Both the position numbers and the translations under genes were made by a program. Positions 14,986 to 22,693 of a stretch of DNA of 64,000 nucleotides are shown here, piece after piece. A model generated the notes under the pieces. The model saw only the letters and a program-made list of their open reading frames with translations. It had not been told where the DNA came from and searched no databases. Numbering within the stretch: position 1 is the first letter of the stretch; each line of letters starts with the position of its first letter. The DNA is from Gryllotalpicola protaetiae (lineage in GTDB: Bacteria > Actinomycetota > Actinomycetes > Actinomycetales > Microbacteriaceae), in the NCBI RefSeq assembly GCF_003627055.1, contig NZ_CP032624.1:1240001-1304000 (forward strand). Reading direction: 5' to 3'.

Positions 14986-16391
14986 GCGGCTCCATGCAGG
15001 ACCGGGTCTGGGACGTCGTGGTCATCGGGGGCGGGAACGCGGCCCTCGTCAGCGCGATGTCGGCTCGCGACGAAGGGGCGCAGGTGCTGGTCCTCGAGCG
15101 CTCGGATCGGCTCTTCCGCGGCGGCAACAGCCGGCACACGCGCAACATCCGTTGCGTCCACGGCGACGGGTCCGACTGGAACACCGGCGCGTACGCCCAG
15201 GAGGAGCTCTGGAAGGATCTCTGCAGCGTCGGCACCGGGCCGAGCAACCCTGAGCTCGCCATGCTCACGGTCGAAGCGTCGCGAAGCGTCCCCGACTGGA
15301 TGGTCGCGCACGGCGCCCGCTTCCAGCGCCCACTGGCCGGCACACTGCACCTCGGCCGGACCAATACGTTCTTCCTCGGCGGCGGCAAGGCACTGCTCAA
15401 CTCGTACTACCGCACGGCGGAGGCCCGCGGCATTCACGTCCTCTACGAGGCCAGGGTCACAGAGCTCGAGTTCCAGGGAACGCGCTGCGTCGCCCTGCGC
15501 GTCGACCGGGCCGACGGTGAGCAGGTCATCAAAGCGCGCAGCTTCGTGATGGCAAGCGGCGGATTCGAGGCGAACATCGATTGGCTGCGGCGGTACTGGG
15601 GGGATGCCGCACTCAACTACCTGATCCGCGGTCCTCGTACGAACGACGGCACGGTCCTGGCTGCGCTCCTCGCGTCGGGGGCGGCCACCGCGGGCGACGA
15701 GCGCGGATTCCACTCGGTGGCAGTGGACGCGCGCAGCCCCCGCTTCGACGGAGGGATCGCCACCAGAGTCGACTCGATCCCGTTCGGCGTGGTTCTGAAC
15801 AATCGCGCCGAGCGCTTCTACGATGAGGGTGAGGACATCTGGCCGAAGCGCTATGCGATCTGGGGCAGGAACATCGCGATGCAGCCCGACCAAATCGCCT
15901 ACGCGTTCTGGGACTCGCAGGTGCAGGGTCGATTCCTGCCGCCGATGTACGGATCGTTCTCGGCGCCGACGATCGCCGGCGTCGCCGACCAGCTCGGCAT
16001 CGACGGCACCGCAGCCGAGGCCACGATCACCGCCTTCAACCGCTGCGTGTCCCCGGACGCGCGTGAGCGCGTCGACCCGGCCGGACTCGACGGCGTCTCG
16101 GCCGCAGCGACCCCCCCGAAATCGAACTGGGCGCTCCCCATCGACACCGCGCCCTTCTACGGGATCCCGCTTCGACCCGGCATCACCTTCACCTATCTCG
16201 GCGTGAAGGTCGACGCGAGCGCGCGAGTCCAGCGAGCTGACGGCGCCCCGTTCGACAACGTCTTCGCCGCGGGAGAGATCATGTCGGGCAACATCCTGTC
16301 CACCGGCTACATGGCCGGCTTCGGAATGACCATCGGAACAGTCTGGGGCCGGATCGCCGGCAGGAAGGCGGCGAGAAATGGCCGCGATTAA
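14982..16391 (+). CDS. tcuA: FAD-dependent tricarballylate dehydrogenase-like protein TcuA
   Basis: This 469-residue flavoprotein belongs to the fumarate reductase/succinate dehydrogenase flavoprotein fold. It has the FAD motif VVVIGGGNAALVSAMSAR near residue 9 and FRGGNSRHTRNIRCV near 43, a combination I recognise from TcuA. The C-terminal segment NVFAAGEIMSGNI is the second FAD contact. In Salmonella TcuA oxidises tricarballylate to cis-aconitate and hands electrons to TcuB. The start ATG overlaps the MBL stop as ATGA; earlier in-frame starts would lie inside the MBL gene. It overlaps tcuB by 14 bases. No TcuC transporter is seen, so the real substrate may be a related polycarboxylate. Confidence 0.85.
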   Translation: MSGSMQDRVWDVVVIGGGNAALVSAMSARDEGAQVLVLERSDRLFRGGNSRHTRNIRCVHGDGSDWNTGAYAQEELWKDLCSVGTGPSNPELAMLTVEASRSVPDWMVAHGARFQRPLAGTLHLGRTNTFFLGGGKALLNSYYRTAEARGIHVLYEARVTELEFQGTRCVALRVDRADGEQVIKARSFVMASGGFEANIDWLRRYWGDAALNYLIRGPRTNDGTVLAALLASGAATAGDERGFHSVAVDARSPRFDGGIATRVDSIPFGVVLNNRAERFYDEGEDIWPKRYAIWGRNIAMQPDQIAYAFWDSQVQGRFLPPMYGSFSAPTIAGVADQLGIDGTAAEATITAFNRCVSPDARERVDPAGLDGVSAAATPPKSNWALPIDTAPFYGIPLRPGITFTYLGVKVDASARVQRADGAPFDNVFAAGEIMSGNILSTGYMAGFGMTIGTVWGRIAGRKAARNGRD

Positions 16392-17517
16392 TCTGGGGAT
16401 GCCACAGCTCGGGCCATCATCATTCGACGAGGCGGCGCGGCAGTTGAACATCTGCAACTCGTGCAGATACTGCGCCGGCTATTGCCCCGTCTGGCCGGCA
16501 CTCGAGCGCCGCGTCGATCTCACTCCGGCGGACGTCACACATCTGGCGAATCTCTGCCACGACTGCCGTGACTGCTACCTCGCATGCATGTACACGCCGC
16601 CGCACGAGTTCGGGGTCAACCCCCCCAAGATCTTCGCCGAAGAGCGCACCAGCACCTATCACCGTTTCATCTGGCCGGCCGCGCGCGTGCGTGACGCGTC
16701 CGGCACGGTCGTCGCGATCGTCGCGACGGCCGTTGTGGCCGCGCTTCTCGCCGTCTTGAGCTGGCTGAGCACCAACGGGACGGCGTTCGAGGCGACAGAC
16801 GGCTCGGCATACGCCGTCATCCGTCACGACCTGCTTCTCGTCCTCGTGTCAGCACCGGCCGTCTATGCCCTCATCGTGCTGGCCGTCGCGGCGGCGCGAT
16901 ACTGGCGCTTCACACACGGACCGCTCGGCGCGCTGATGCACGGGCGGAGCTGGATCCGAGCGCTTCGGGAAGCACTCACCCTGAGGCACCAGACAGGGGC
17001 CGACGAGGGCTGCACCTATCCGGGTGACCGCCCGACGATGAGCCGGCGCGTGCTCCACCAGTTCGTTATGGTCGGGTTCTTCCTGACCTTCCTCTCGACG
17101 ACCGCCGCGGCGTTCGAACAGTACTTTCTCGCCCTGCTCCCGCCGTATCCCTATGCGTCGGTCCCGGTGATCAGCGGTCTTGTCGGAGGAGTGGCGCAGA
17201 TCGTCGGATGCATCGGGCTGCTGCGTCTCAAGCGCCTCAGCGATCCCGATCAGGGGACGTCGGTGATGAGGCGGGCGGACGTCTCGTTCCTCTGGTCGCT
17301 GATCGTCCTCAACGGCACGGGGCTCCTCGTGCTGTTCACGCGCACGACGCCCCTGTTCGGTGAGATCCTCGTCGTCCATCTGGCTGCGGTGATCGTCGCC
17401 TTCTCCGTCGCGCCGTACACGAAGTTCGTGCACTTCATCTTCCGAACGCTCGCGATCTACAAGAACGTGCTCGAGGGTCAGGCGCAGCAGACGGAACCCG
17501 CCCAGCGCGCGAGGTAG
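16378..17517 (+). CDS. tcuB: Membrane iron-sulfur electron-transfer protein TcuB (CitB-like)
   Basis: This 379-residue protein starts with two cysteine clusters, CNSCRYCAGYCPVWP near residue 26 and CHDCRDCYLACMYTPP near 61, which should hold two [4Fe-4S] centres. About six membrane helices follow, for example VVAIVATAVVAALLAVLSW near residue 113 and LLLVLVSAPAVYALIVLAV near 150. This matches TcuB, which re-oxidises TcuA and passes electrons into the membrane chain. The ATG at 16378 overlaps the end of tcuA. It is the last gene of this operon and is followed by a small hairpin. Confidence 0.87.
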   Translation: MAAINLGMPQLGPSSFDEAARQLNICNSCRYCAGYCPVWPALERRVDLTPADVTHLANLCHDCRDCYLACMYTPPHEFGVNPPKIFAEERTSTYHRFIWPAARVRDASGTVVAIVATAVVAALLAVLSWLSTNGTAFEATDGSAYAVIRHDLLLVLVSAPAVYALIVLAVAAARYWRFTHGPLGALMHGRSWIRALREALTLRHQTGADEGCTYPGDRPTMSRRVLHQFVMVGFFLTFLSTTAAAFEQYFLALLPPYPYASVPVISGLVGGVAQIVGCIGLLRLKRLSDPDQGTSVMRRADVSFLWSLIVLNGTGLLVLFTRTTPLFGEILVVHLAAVIVAFSVAPYTKFVHFIFRTLAIYKNVLEGQAQQTEPAQRAR

Positions 17518-17520
17518 CAG

Positions 17521-17536
17521 GCGCCCTTCCGGGCGC
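17521..17536 (+). terminator. Short hairpin after tcuB
   Basis: GCGCCC (17521-17526) and GGGCGC (17531-17536) pair across a TTCC loop three bases after the tcuB stop. It has no U tract, so it is at best a weak intrinsic terminator. Confidence 0.5.
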
Positions 17537-17656
17537 GCGAGCGACCGCAAACCGTCATCGGTTGCCAGTGGCGCCAGTGCCCGCAAGCGAGTACAGAGGA
17601 AATCAATGCGCTCTCGTCCGCCACAAGGCGGCACGCAGATCGAGAGGAGCACGTGC

Positions 17657-18481
17657 ATGCCCACGATCACCACCGGCGACGGGACCGAGATCTTCTACAA
17701 GGACTGGGGCTCGGGTCAGCCCATCGTCTTCAGCCATGGCTGGCCCCTGTCGGCCGACGACTGGGACGCCCAGCTCATGTTCTTCGTCGAGCACGGCTAC
17801 CGCGTCGTCGCCCACGACCGCCGCGGGCACGGCCGCTCGGCGCAGGTCCCTGACGGGCACGACATGGACCACTACGCCGACGACCTCGCAGCCGTCGTCG
17901 AGCACCTCGACCTGCACGACGCGATCCACGTCGGCCACTCCACCGGCGGCGGCGAAGTCGCGCACTACCTCGCCCGCCACGGCGAGAGCCGCGCTGCCAA
18001 GGCCGTGCTGATCAGCGCCGTGCCGCCCCTCATGGTCCAGACCGACGCGAACCCCGGCGGCCTGCCCAAGGCGGTCTTCGACGATTTCCAGAAGCAGACG
18101 GCCGAGCGCCGCTCCGCGTTCTACTACGAGGTCGCGGCCGGACCGTTCTACGGCTTCAACCGCGAGGGCGTCGAGACGATCGAGCCCGTCGTCCTCAACT
18201 GGTGGCGCCAGGGCATGACCGGCAGCGCGAAGGCCCACTACGACGGCATCGTCGCGTTCTCGCAGACCGACTTCACCGAGGACCTCACGAAGATCACCAT
18301 CCCGGTCCTCGTCATGCACGGCGACGACGACCAGATCGTCCCGTACGCCGATTCCGCGCCACTGACCGCGAAGCTGCTTCAGAACGGCACGCTGAAGACC
18401 TACGAGGGCTTCCCGCACGGCATGCCCACGACGCAGGCCGCCGTGATCAATGCCGACCTGCTCGCGTTCTTCACCAGCTGA
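17657..18481 (+). CDS. Alpha/beta hydrolase, non-heme chloroperoxidase-like
   Basis: This 274-residue protein has the layout of the arylesterase/cofactor-free haloperoxidase group: FSHGWPLSADDWD oxyanion region near residue 28, HDRRGHGRS near 53, the nucleophile elbow GHSTGGGEVAHY near 95, the acid in HGDDDQIVPYADS near 222, and the His of EGFPHGMPTT near 255. Such enzymes hydrolyse esters and can form peracids. ATG 17657 follows GAGGAG; an in-frame ATG 51 bases upstream lacks comparable spacing. It stands alone, 139 bases after tcuB, and is convergent with the afsA-like gene. Its link to either neighbour is unclear. Confidence 0.9.
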   Translation: MPTITTGDGTEIFYKDWGSGQPIVFSHGWPLSADDWDAQLMFFVEHGYRVVAHDRRGHGRSAQVPDGHDMDHYADDLAAVVEHLDLHDAIHVGHSTGGGEVAHYLARHGESRAAKAVLISAVPPLMVQTDANPGGLPKAVFDDFQKQTAERRSAFYYEVAAGPFYGFNREGVETIEPVVLNWWRQGMTGSAKAHYDGIVAFSQTDFTEDLTKITIPVLVMHGDDDQIVPYADSAPLTAKLLQNGTLKTYEGFPHGMPTTQAAVINADLLAFFTS

Positions 18482-18512
18482 GCGGATTCCCGCCGGGTCG
18501 GTACTGCGGAGA

Positions 18513-18622
18513 TCTTGAGGTTTTCCCGCGCTTTCGGCGGTTGGACGCTCGGCAGTATGGGTAGTGGTCGCGCCTGCAACGCGATCAGCCCTCAACCCTG
18601 AAGAGGGGCGTGTCCAACCCGA
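18513..18622. repeat. Regulatory element copy 1 (E1)
   Basis: This stretch shares ordered blocks with 21502-21610: TCTTGAGG (18513-18520), GGCAG (18551-18555), GCCCTCAACCCTG (18588-18600), GGGGCG (18605-18610) and AACCCGA (18616-18622). Distances between blocks match the other copy to within three bases. It lies between the 3' ends of the hydrolase and afsA genes, where no promoter is needed for a known gene. Read on the minus strand it would fire antisense to the hydrolase. Confidence 0.6.
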
Positions 18623-18628
18623 GTGGAA

Positions 18629-19558
18629 TCACGGCCCCGGCACGGGATGTTGGTCGGAACGTCCTGGGTCGGCACCGGGTCCGTCCGCAATCGAGATCTT
18701 CGAGGCGGTCGGGCCCGGTTCTTTGGTTTCCGGCCACGCGCCCGTTCTCGCATCCGTCGTCGCTGTGGCGATCAGTCGGCCGTCCTGGGTGAACTCGGTG
18801 TCGACGCCGTGCGTGCTGATCGCGGCCTCCACGACCGTCTCGGCGCGCAGCTCGCCGAACGCCGGGAACGCGACGGTCAGGAAGCGCGGCGGCGCCCCGT
18901 GCTCGCGCTCGTGCACCACGGCGGCCGAGTGCAGCAGCAGCATGCCCGGCAGGTGGTCGACAGGGTGATCGAAGAAGAACGGGTCGGATTCATCGACGCC
19001 GAGTCGCGCCGTCACATGATCGGCCTCGCGCGCGATCGGCTCGATGAGCTCGCCGCCGAACGCCCGCACCTCGTCGTCGAGGGCCGCGGCGTTGCGGCGG
19101 ATGGCCCGGTAGTCGCGGTCGACCAGCACCCGAGCATCCACCCGGCCCGATGCGATGCCGGGCAGCTCGTATTCCACTTCGAGCACGTGCGGGATGCCCT
19201 TGCGGTGCTTCACGCCGGCGAAGCGCACGTCGAGCGTCCCCTCGAGGGCGCCGAACCGGGGGAAGCGCAGCGACTCGGGCACAACGCGCACCGTCATGCT
19301 CGAGACGACGAAGTGCACGGACTGCCCCATGCCCAGCCCGGCAACACAGATCGCCATGCCCGCCTGGCGGAACGCCTCGGCGAGCAGGGTCACGGGGACC
19401 CGGTCGGGTGTCGGGTGGCAGAGCCAGTGGCTGCGCGGGATCTCGACGTCGGCACGCCAACTCGTCTCGGAGACCGCCTCGATCGCCCACACGAGCGACT
19501 CGGACCGCGTCGAGCGGTGCGCGGCGCTGCGATCGATCAGAACCACGTCACCCGCCAC
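18629..19558 (-). CDS. AfsA-family gamma-butyrolactone biosynthesis protein
   Basis: This 309-residue protein has two hotdog halves in the AfsA pattern. The first (about residues 5-120) has HRSTRSESLVW and RSHWLCHP, then LLAEAFRQAGM; the second (about 180-290) has VDHLPGMLLLHSA. In Streptomyces AfsA condenses a beta-ketoacyl chain with dihydroxyacetone phosphate to start A-factor synthesis. I chose GTG 19558 because a -10-like TACTGT (19570 to 19565) lies seven bases upstream, implying a leaderless message; a TTG two codons earlier is possible. Downstream of the kinase and about 3.1 kb from an ArpA-like receptor, it suggests production of a diffusible signal. No butenolide reductase gene is adjacent. 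Confidence 0.8.
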   Translation of the reverse strand: MAGDVVLIDRSAAHRSTRSESLVWAIEAVSETSWRADVEIPRSHWLCHPTPDRVPVTLLAEAFRQAGMAICVAGLGMGQSVHFVVSSMTVRVVPESLRFPRFGALEGTLDVRFAGVKHRKGIPHVLEVEYELPGIASGRVDARVLVDRDYRAIRRNAAALDDEVRAFGGELIEPIAREADHVTARLGVDESDPFFFDHPVDHLPGMLLLHSAAVVHEREHGAPPRFLTVAFPAFGELRAETVVEAAISTHGVDTEFTQDGRLIATATTDARTGAWPETKEPGPTASKISIADGPGADPGRSDQHPVPGP

Positions 19559-19564
19559 TATCAA

Positions 19565-19593
19565 ACAGTAATCAGGGGCCGGCGCCCGGTCAC
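19565..19593 (-). promoter_or_regulatory. Candidate leaderless promoter of the afsA-like gene
   Basis: On the minus strand a -35-like GTGACC (19593 to 19588), 17 bases and a -10-like TACTGT (19570 to 19565) place the transcription start near the GTG at 19558. This would give the gene its own promoter in the 58-base gap after the kinase gene. Confidence 0.4.
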
Positions 19594-19622
19594 CCTGCAG
19601 CTCACGATGGGGTCCACCCCAA

Positions 19623-21467
19623 TCAGGGTTGCATCGGCAAAGTCGGAAGCGGCGTGGAGTCAGGCCGCAGTGGCAGCCGAACCGTGAACGTGGAGCCGCG
19701 CCCGGGCTCGCTCGTCACCGAGATCGTGCCGCCGTGCGCGTCGACGATCGCCTTGACGATCGTGAGTCCGATGCCGACGCCTTGGATCGCCGCCTCACGC
19801 GCCTCACGCGTGCGGAAGAACCGGTCGAAGAGGCGCACCTGGTCCGTCTTGCTCACTCCGCGGCCGTTGTCGGCGACGGCGATGATGACGGATGCCGCGT
19901 CGCGGTCGAGCCTCACGGTGATGTCGCCGCCCTCAGGGGTGTACTTGACCGCGTTCGAGATCAGATTGTCGACGACTTGCTTGAGCCGGCCGCCGTCGAC
20001 GTGCGCGAGCACAGCGCCGGCCGGCGCCTCCAGGCGCAGCTGCTGGTGCGATTCGACGAGCACCGGGCGGAACGCGGAGACGGACTGGGTGAGCAGGGCG
20101 GAGACATCCGTCGGCTCGATGCGCAGCGCGAGCTCGTGCGAGCTCGTGCTGAGCAGGTCGCGGATCAGCGTGAGCATCTGCTCCGCGCTGCGCTGGATCG
20201 TGCGGAACTCCTTGCCGAAACCGAGCGCGTCGACGTCGTAGCCGTCCTCGATGAGGTCGAGGTAGCCGACGATCGAGGTGAGCGGGGTGCGCAGCTCGTG
20301 CGAGACGGTCGCGAGGTACTCCTCGCGGATCTCGATGGCGTTCGCGAGGTCGGTGACGTCGTAGGTGACCACGGCAGAGCCGAGGCTCTCGCCGCCCGGC
20401 CGGGTGATGCCGTGCGCCTCGGTGACGATCGCGCGCTGCTCGCCCTCGGGGTCGCCGATCCAGTAGATGAGGCCGCGCTGATCGCCCTCGAGCGTCTCGG
20501 AGATGATGTTCTTGTCCTGTTTCACCCGCGTGCGCCGGTCGGAGGCGTACACGTGCCTGCTGCGGCCCGTCTGCGGATCGAAGCCCGTGAGCGCGAGAAG
20601 ATCGTCGACCCTGCGGTTGTGCAGCTTCGGGCGGTTGTCGGTGTCGTAGAAGAGCACGCCGACGTTGACCGCGTCGGCGATCGATCGGATCACGACGCCG
20701 AGCTCGTCCATCTCATCGAGCAGCCTCTGCAGCTCTGCGGAGGTCTCGTGCAGCCGCCGTTGTGTGTCGCGCTCGCGATCGCGCAGCCAGAGCTCCGACG
20801 TCGCGCGGCCGATCTGGATGCCCAGATAGCCGAGCAGTGCCCGCTCGTACGCCGTGCGCCGTGCGTGCCCGATGGGGTCGGCGATGAGCAGTTCGCCGGC
20901 GATGTCGTTGTCGCAGTCGACGGGCAGGGCGGTCACCGTCTCGTCCTCGCCGGCGAACCGCGCACCATGCCGCGTGCTCACATGAACGCCGGGCCCCAGC
21001 TCGACGTCGCCGTCGCGCCACGCGGGAATCGTGAGAGCGACGCCTGCGGCGCCGAAGACCTCCCCGACACCGGCGACGACCGTGTCGGCGAGCGCGGCGA
21101 CGCTGTCCGAGCCGTGGACGCGCCACGTCAGTGCCATGGTCTCCGAGCGCAGCCTCTCCGCCGAGTGATGCCTCGCCTGCCTGCGCGCGCTGCGCTGCCG
21201 CAGCAGCTCGACCCGCAGGGGAAGCTCGTGCGCGGCATCCGCCCGCAGTACATAGTCGCGGTCCACAGAGGCGACGAGTTCTTCCAGGGGCAGCTCGGCG
21301 ACGGATTCCGCCACGAAGATGACGGCGACGTGCTCGGGCGCCGTGCCGCCGATCTCGACGGCGACGCCGTCGCGGTCGAACGCAGTGGCGTCGAGCGCCG
21401 CCTCGGCGGCCCGCGCGCACGCGACGTTCGCCGCGAGGATCACGAGGGGGAACGATGGCCTCGACAT
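19623..21467 (-). CDS. Soluble sensor histidine kinase (pseudo-receiver, GAF, PAS, HisKA, HATPase)
   Basis: This 614-residue kinase has no membrane helices. The N-terminal ~100 residues (FPLVILAANVACARAAEAAL to DYVLRADAAHELPLRVELLR) look like a receiver fold without the acceptor aspartate. A GAF-like region follows at about 110-235, then a PAS-like region at about 250-370 with NVGVLFYDTDNRP. The HisKA phospho-site is in ATVSHELRTPLTS near residue 390, and HATPase boxes are NLISNAVKYTPEG, DNGRGV and GVGIGLTIVK. It probably phosphorylates the response regulator at 21825-22628. ATG 21467 follows GGAGGA. Cytoplasmic sensing of redox, ligand or protein partner is inferred. Confidence 0.9.
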   Translation of the reverse strand: MSRPSFPLVILAANVACARAAEAALDATAFDRDGVAVEIGGTAPEHVAVIFVAESVAELPLEELVASVDRDYVLRADAAHELPLRVELLRQRSARRQARHHSAERLRSETMALTWRVHGSDSVAALADTVVAGVGEVFGAAGVALTIPAWRDGDVELGPGVHVSTRHGARFAGEDETVTALPVDCDNDIAGELLIADPIGHARRTAYERALLGYLGIQIGRATSELWLRDRERDTQRRLHETSAELQRLLDEMDELGVVIRSIADAVNVGVLFYDTDNRPKLHNRRVDDLLALTGFDPQTGRSRHVYASDRRTRVKQDKNIISETLEGDQRGLIYWIGDPEGEQRAIVTEAHGITRPGGESLGSAVVTYDVTDLANAIEIREEYLATVSHELRTPLTSIVGYLDLIEDGYDVDALGFGKEFRTIQRSAEQMLTLIRDLLSTSSHELALRIEPTDVSALLTQSVSAFRPVLVESHQQLRLEAPAGAVLAHVDGGRLKQVVDNLISNAVKYTPEGGDITVRLDRDAASVIIAVADNGRGVSKTDQVRLFDRFFRTREAREAAIQGVGIGLTIVKAIVDAHGGTISVTSEPGRGSTFTVRLPLRPDSTPLPTLPMQP

Positions 21468-21824
21468 CCCGCGCCTTCCTCCTTCGGACGACCTGAGCAA
21501 TTCTTGAGGCTTCCTAGCGTCGATTCCGCTGGGCTGAACGGCAGACTGTATCGCAGTTGCCCTCGCGGCGACACCACGCCCTCAACCCTGTGGGGCGCCC
21601 TCAAACCCGATTGAAGGCGCCCCTCCCCCTTTTTTTCCGAGCAGCCCTCAACCCGAATGCGGACTCTCGGCGCACAGGACGCCTCGCGGGCCAAGCCGCA
21701 GGTCCGTGCTGTGCGATTCTCCAAGGGTAACGGGCGCAGATGCCCCGTTCCACCTGAGACAGCGGCAGATTGGGAAGCGGGTACCCCGAAAACTGGGGGT
21801 GCGATGCCTTCCGGGCCGGGTGCG
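21468..21824. other. Intergenic region upstream of the kinase gene
   Basis: These 357 bases hold no convincing gene. They contain regulatory element copy 2 (21502-21610), a further CTCAACCCGA (21648-21657), a pyrimidine run ending in seven T at 21630-21636, and an imperfect ACGGGC/GCCCCGT hairpin near 21730-21748 that could end the response regulator message. The space between regulator and kinase genes is unusually long for a two-component pair, which suggests separate promoters. Confidence 0.6.
21502..21610 (-). promoter_or_regulatory. Regulatory element copy 2 (E2), probable kinase promoter
   Basis: Blocks shared with 18513-18622: TCTTGAGG (21502-21509), GGCAG (21540-21544), GCCCTCAACCCTG (21578-21590), GGGGCG (21592-21597) and AACCCGA (21604-21610). 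In the direction of the kinase gene this reads GGGTTTGAGG and GGGTTGAGG, 20 bases apart, followed about 30 bases later by the -10-like TACAGT (21550 to 21545). Direct boxes upstream of a weak promoter fit an OmpR/PhoB-type activator; the adjacent response regulator is a natural candidate. Confidence 0.5.
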
Positions 21825-22628
21825 TCAGTCGCGCGGCGCCGCCAATCGGTACCCGACACCGCGCACCGTCTCGATCAGATTCGGGTTCGAAGCGCTGTCC
21901 GCGAGCTTCTTCCGCAGGTTGCCGATGTGCACTTCGACGCCCCTGCGGTCAGCCTCGCCGACATAGGGATTCGCGACGTAGTCCTCACCGCGAAGCAGCC
22001 GCGCGAGATCGTCCTTGCTGCGCACCGTGCGGCCCGTCTGAAGCAGGGCCTGCAACAGCTGGAACTCGCTGAAGGTGAGATCGAGCTCGCGGCCGTCGCG
22101 CCGGACGATGTGCGTGTCAGGGTTCAGGACGACGCCGTTGTGCGCGAGCAAGGGCCGCCCGGGCGCCGGCTGCGCGAGCTCGAGCGCGCCGCTTGCCGTC
22201 GCAGGGGCACCGCCTCCGGCATCCGCCTCACCCGCCTGCGCGCTGTCGAGAACGCGCGGACGCCGCAGCATCGCCTCGGCGCGTGCACGCAGCTCGCGCG
22301 GACGGAAGGGCTTCAGCACGTAGTCGTCGGCGCCCGCTCCGAGGCCCTGCAGGGCATCGATCTCCTCATCGCGCGCGGTGAGCATGATGATGTAGGCCGA
22401 GCTGATCGCACGGATCCGCTTCGCGGTCTCGAATCCGTCGATGCCCGGCATGTTCACGTCGACCGTGACCAGCACCGGCCGTCTCTCGGCGACGCGCGCG
22501 ACTCCCTCGACGCCGCTGGCCGCGGAGATGACCTCGAGCCCGATCTGCTCGAGCACCGTCGCGATCAACGAACGGATGCCGTCATCGTCCTCGATGACGA
22601 CAGCGCATTCCCCCGGGCCCGCTCCCAT
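21825..22628 (-). CDS. OmpR/PhoB-family response regulator
   Basis: This 267-residue protein has a receiver domain (about 1-120): acidic pair in VIEDDDG, phospho-acceptor Asp in VTVDVNMPGIDGFE, and the Lys in DYVLKPFRP. A C-terminal winged helix (about 160-265) has LDLTFSEFQLLQALLQ and ending TVRGVGYRL. A roughly 40-residue Ala/Gly/Pro linker joins them. ATG 22628 is preferred because the receiver begins right after it; another ATG six codons upstream exists. It is divergent from the TetR gene with a gap of only 65 bases, so the two probably share control sequences. The kinase encoded downstream is the likely partner. Confidence 0.92.
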   Translation of the reverse strand: MGAGPGECAVVIEDDDGIRSLIATVLEQIGLEVISAASGVEGVARVAERRPVLVTVDVNMPGIDGFETAKRIRAISSAYIIMLTARDEEIDALQGLGAGADDYVLKPFRPRELRARAEAMLRRPRVLDSAQAGEADAGGGAPATASGALELAQPAPGRPLLAHNGVVLNPDTHIVRRDGRELDLTFSEFQLLQALLQTGRTVRSKDDLARLLRGEDYVANPYVGEADRRGVEVHIGNLRKKLADSASNPNLIETVRGVGYRLAAPRD

Positions 22629-22693
22629 GAGATCGAAGCGTAGCAATGGCGCAACCGGGCGGTGGGCACCATGTCGCCTAGGCTGTGGTCACG

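Noticed and set aside
17603-18595. 330-codon open frame opposite the alpha/beta hydrolase, downstream of element E1
   Set aside because: Considered as a gene driven by E1, but its sequence is an antisense-type Arg/Gly/Val-rich translation with no recognisable domain.
19624-19631. Third CAACCCTG-type word near afsA
   Set aside because: It is the last codons and stop of the kinase gene (Gln-Pro-stop) and lacks the other blocks of the element.
19629-21614. 661-codon open frame opposite the histidine kinase
   Set aside because: Composition typical of an antisense shadow, with no motif. The kinase on the other strand has all catalytic boxes.
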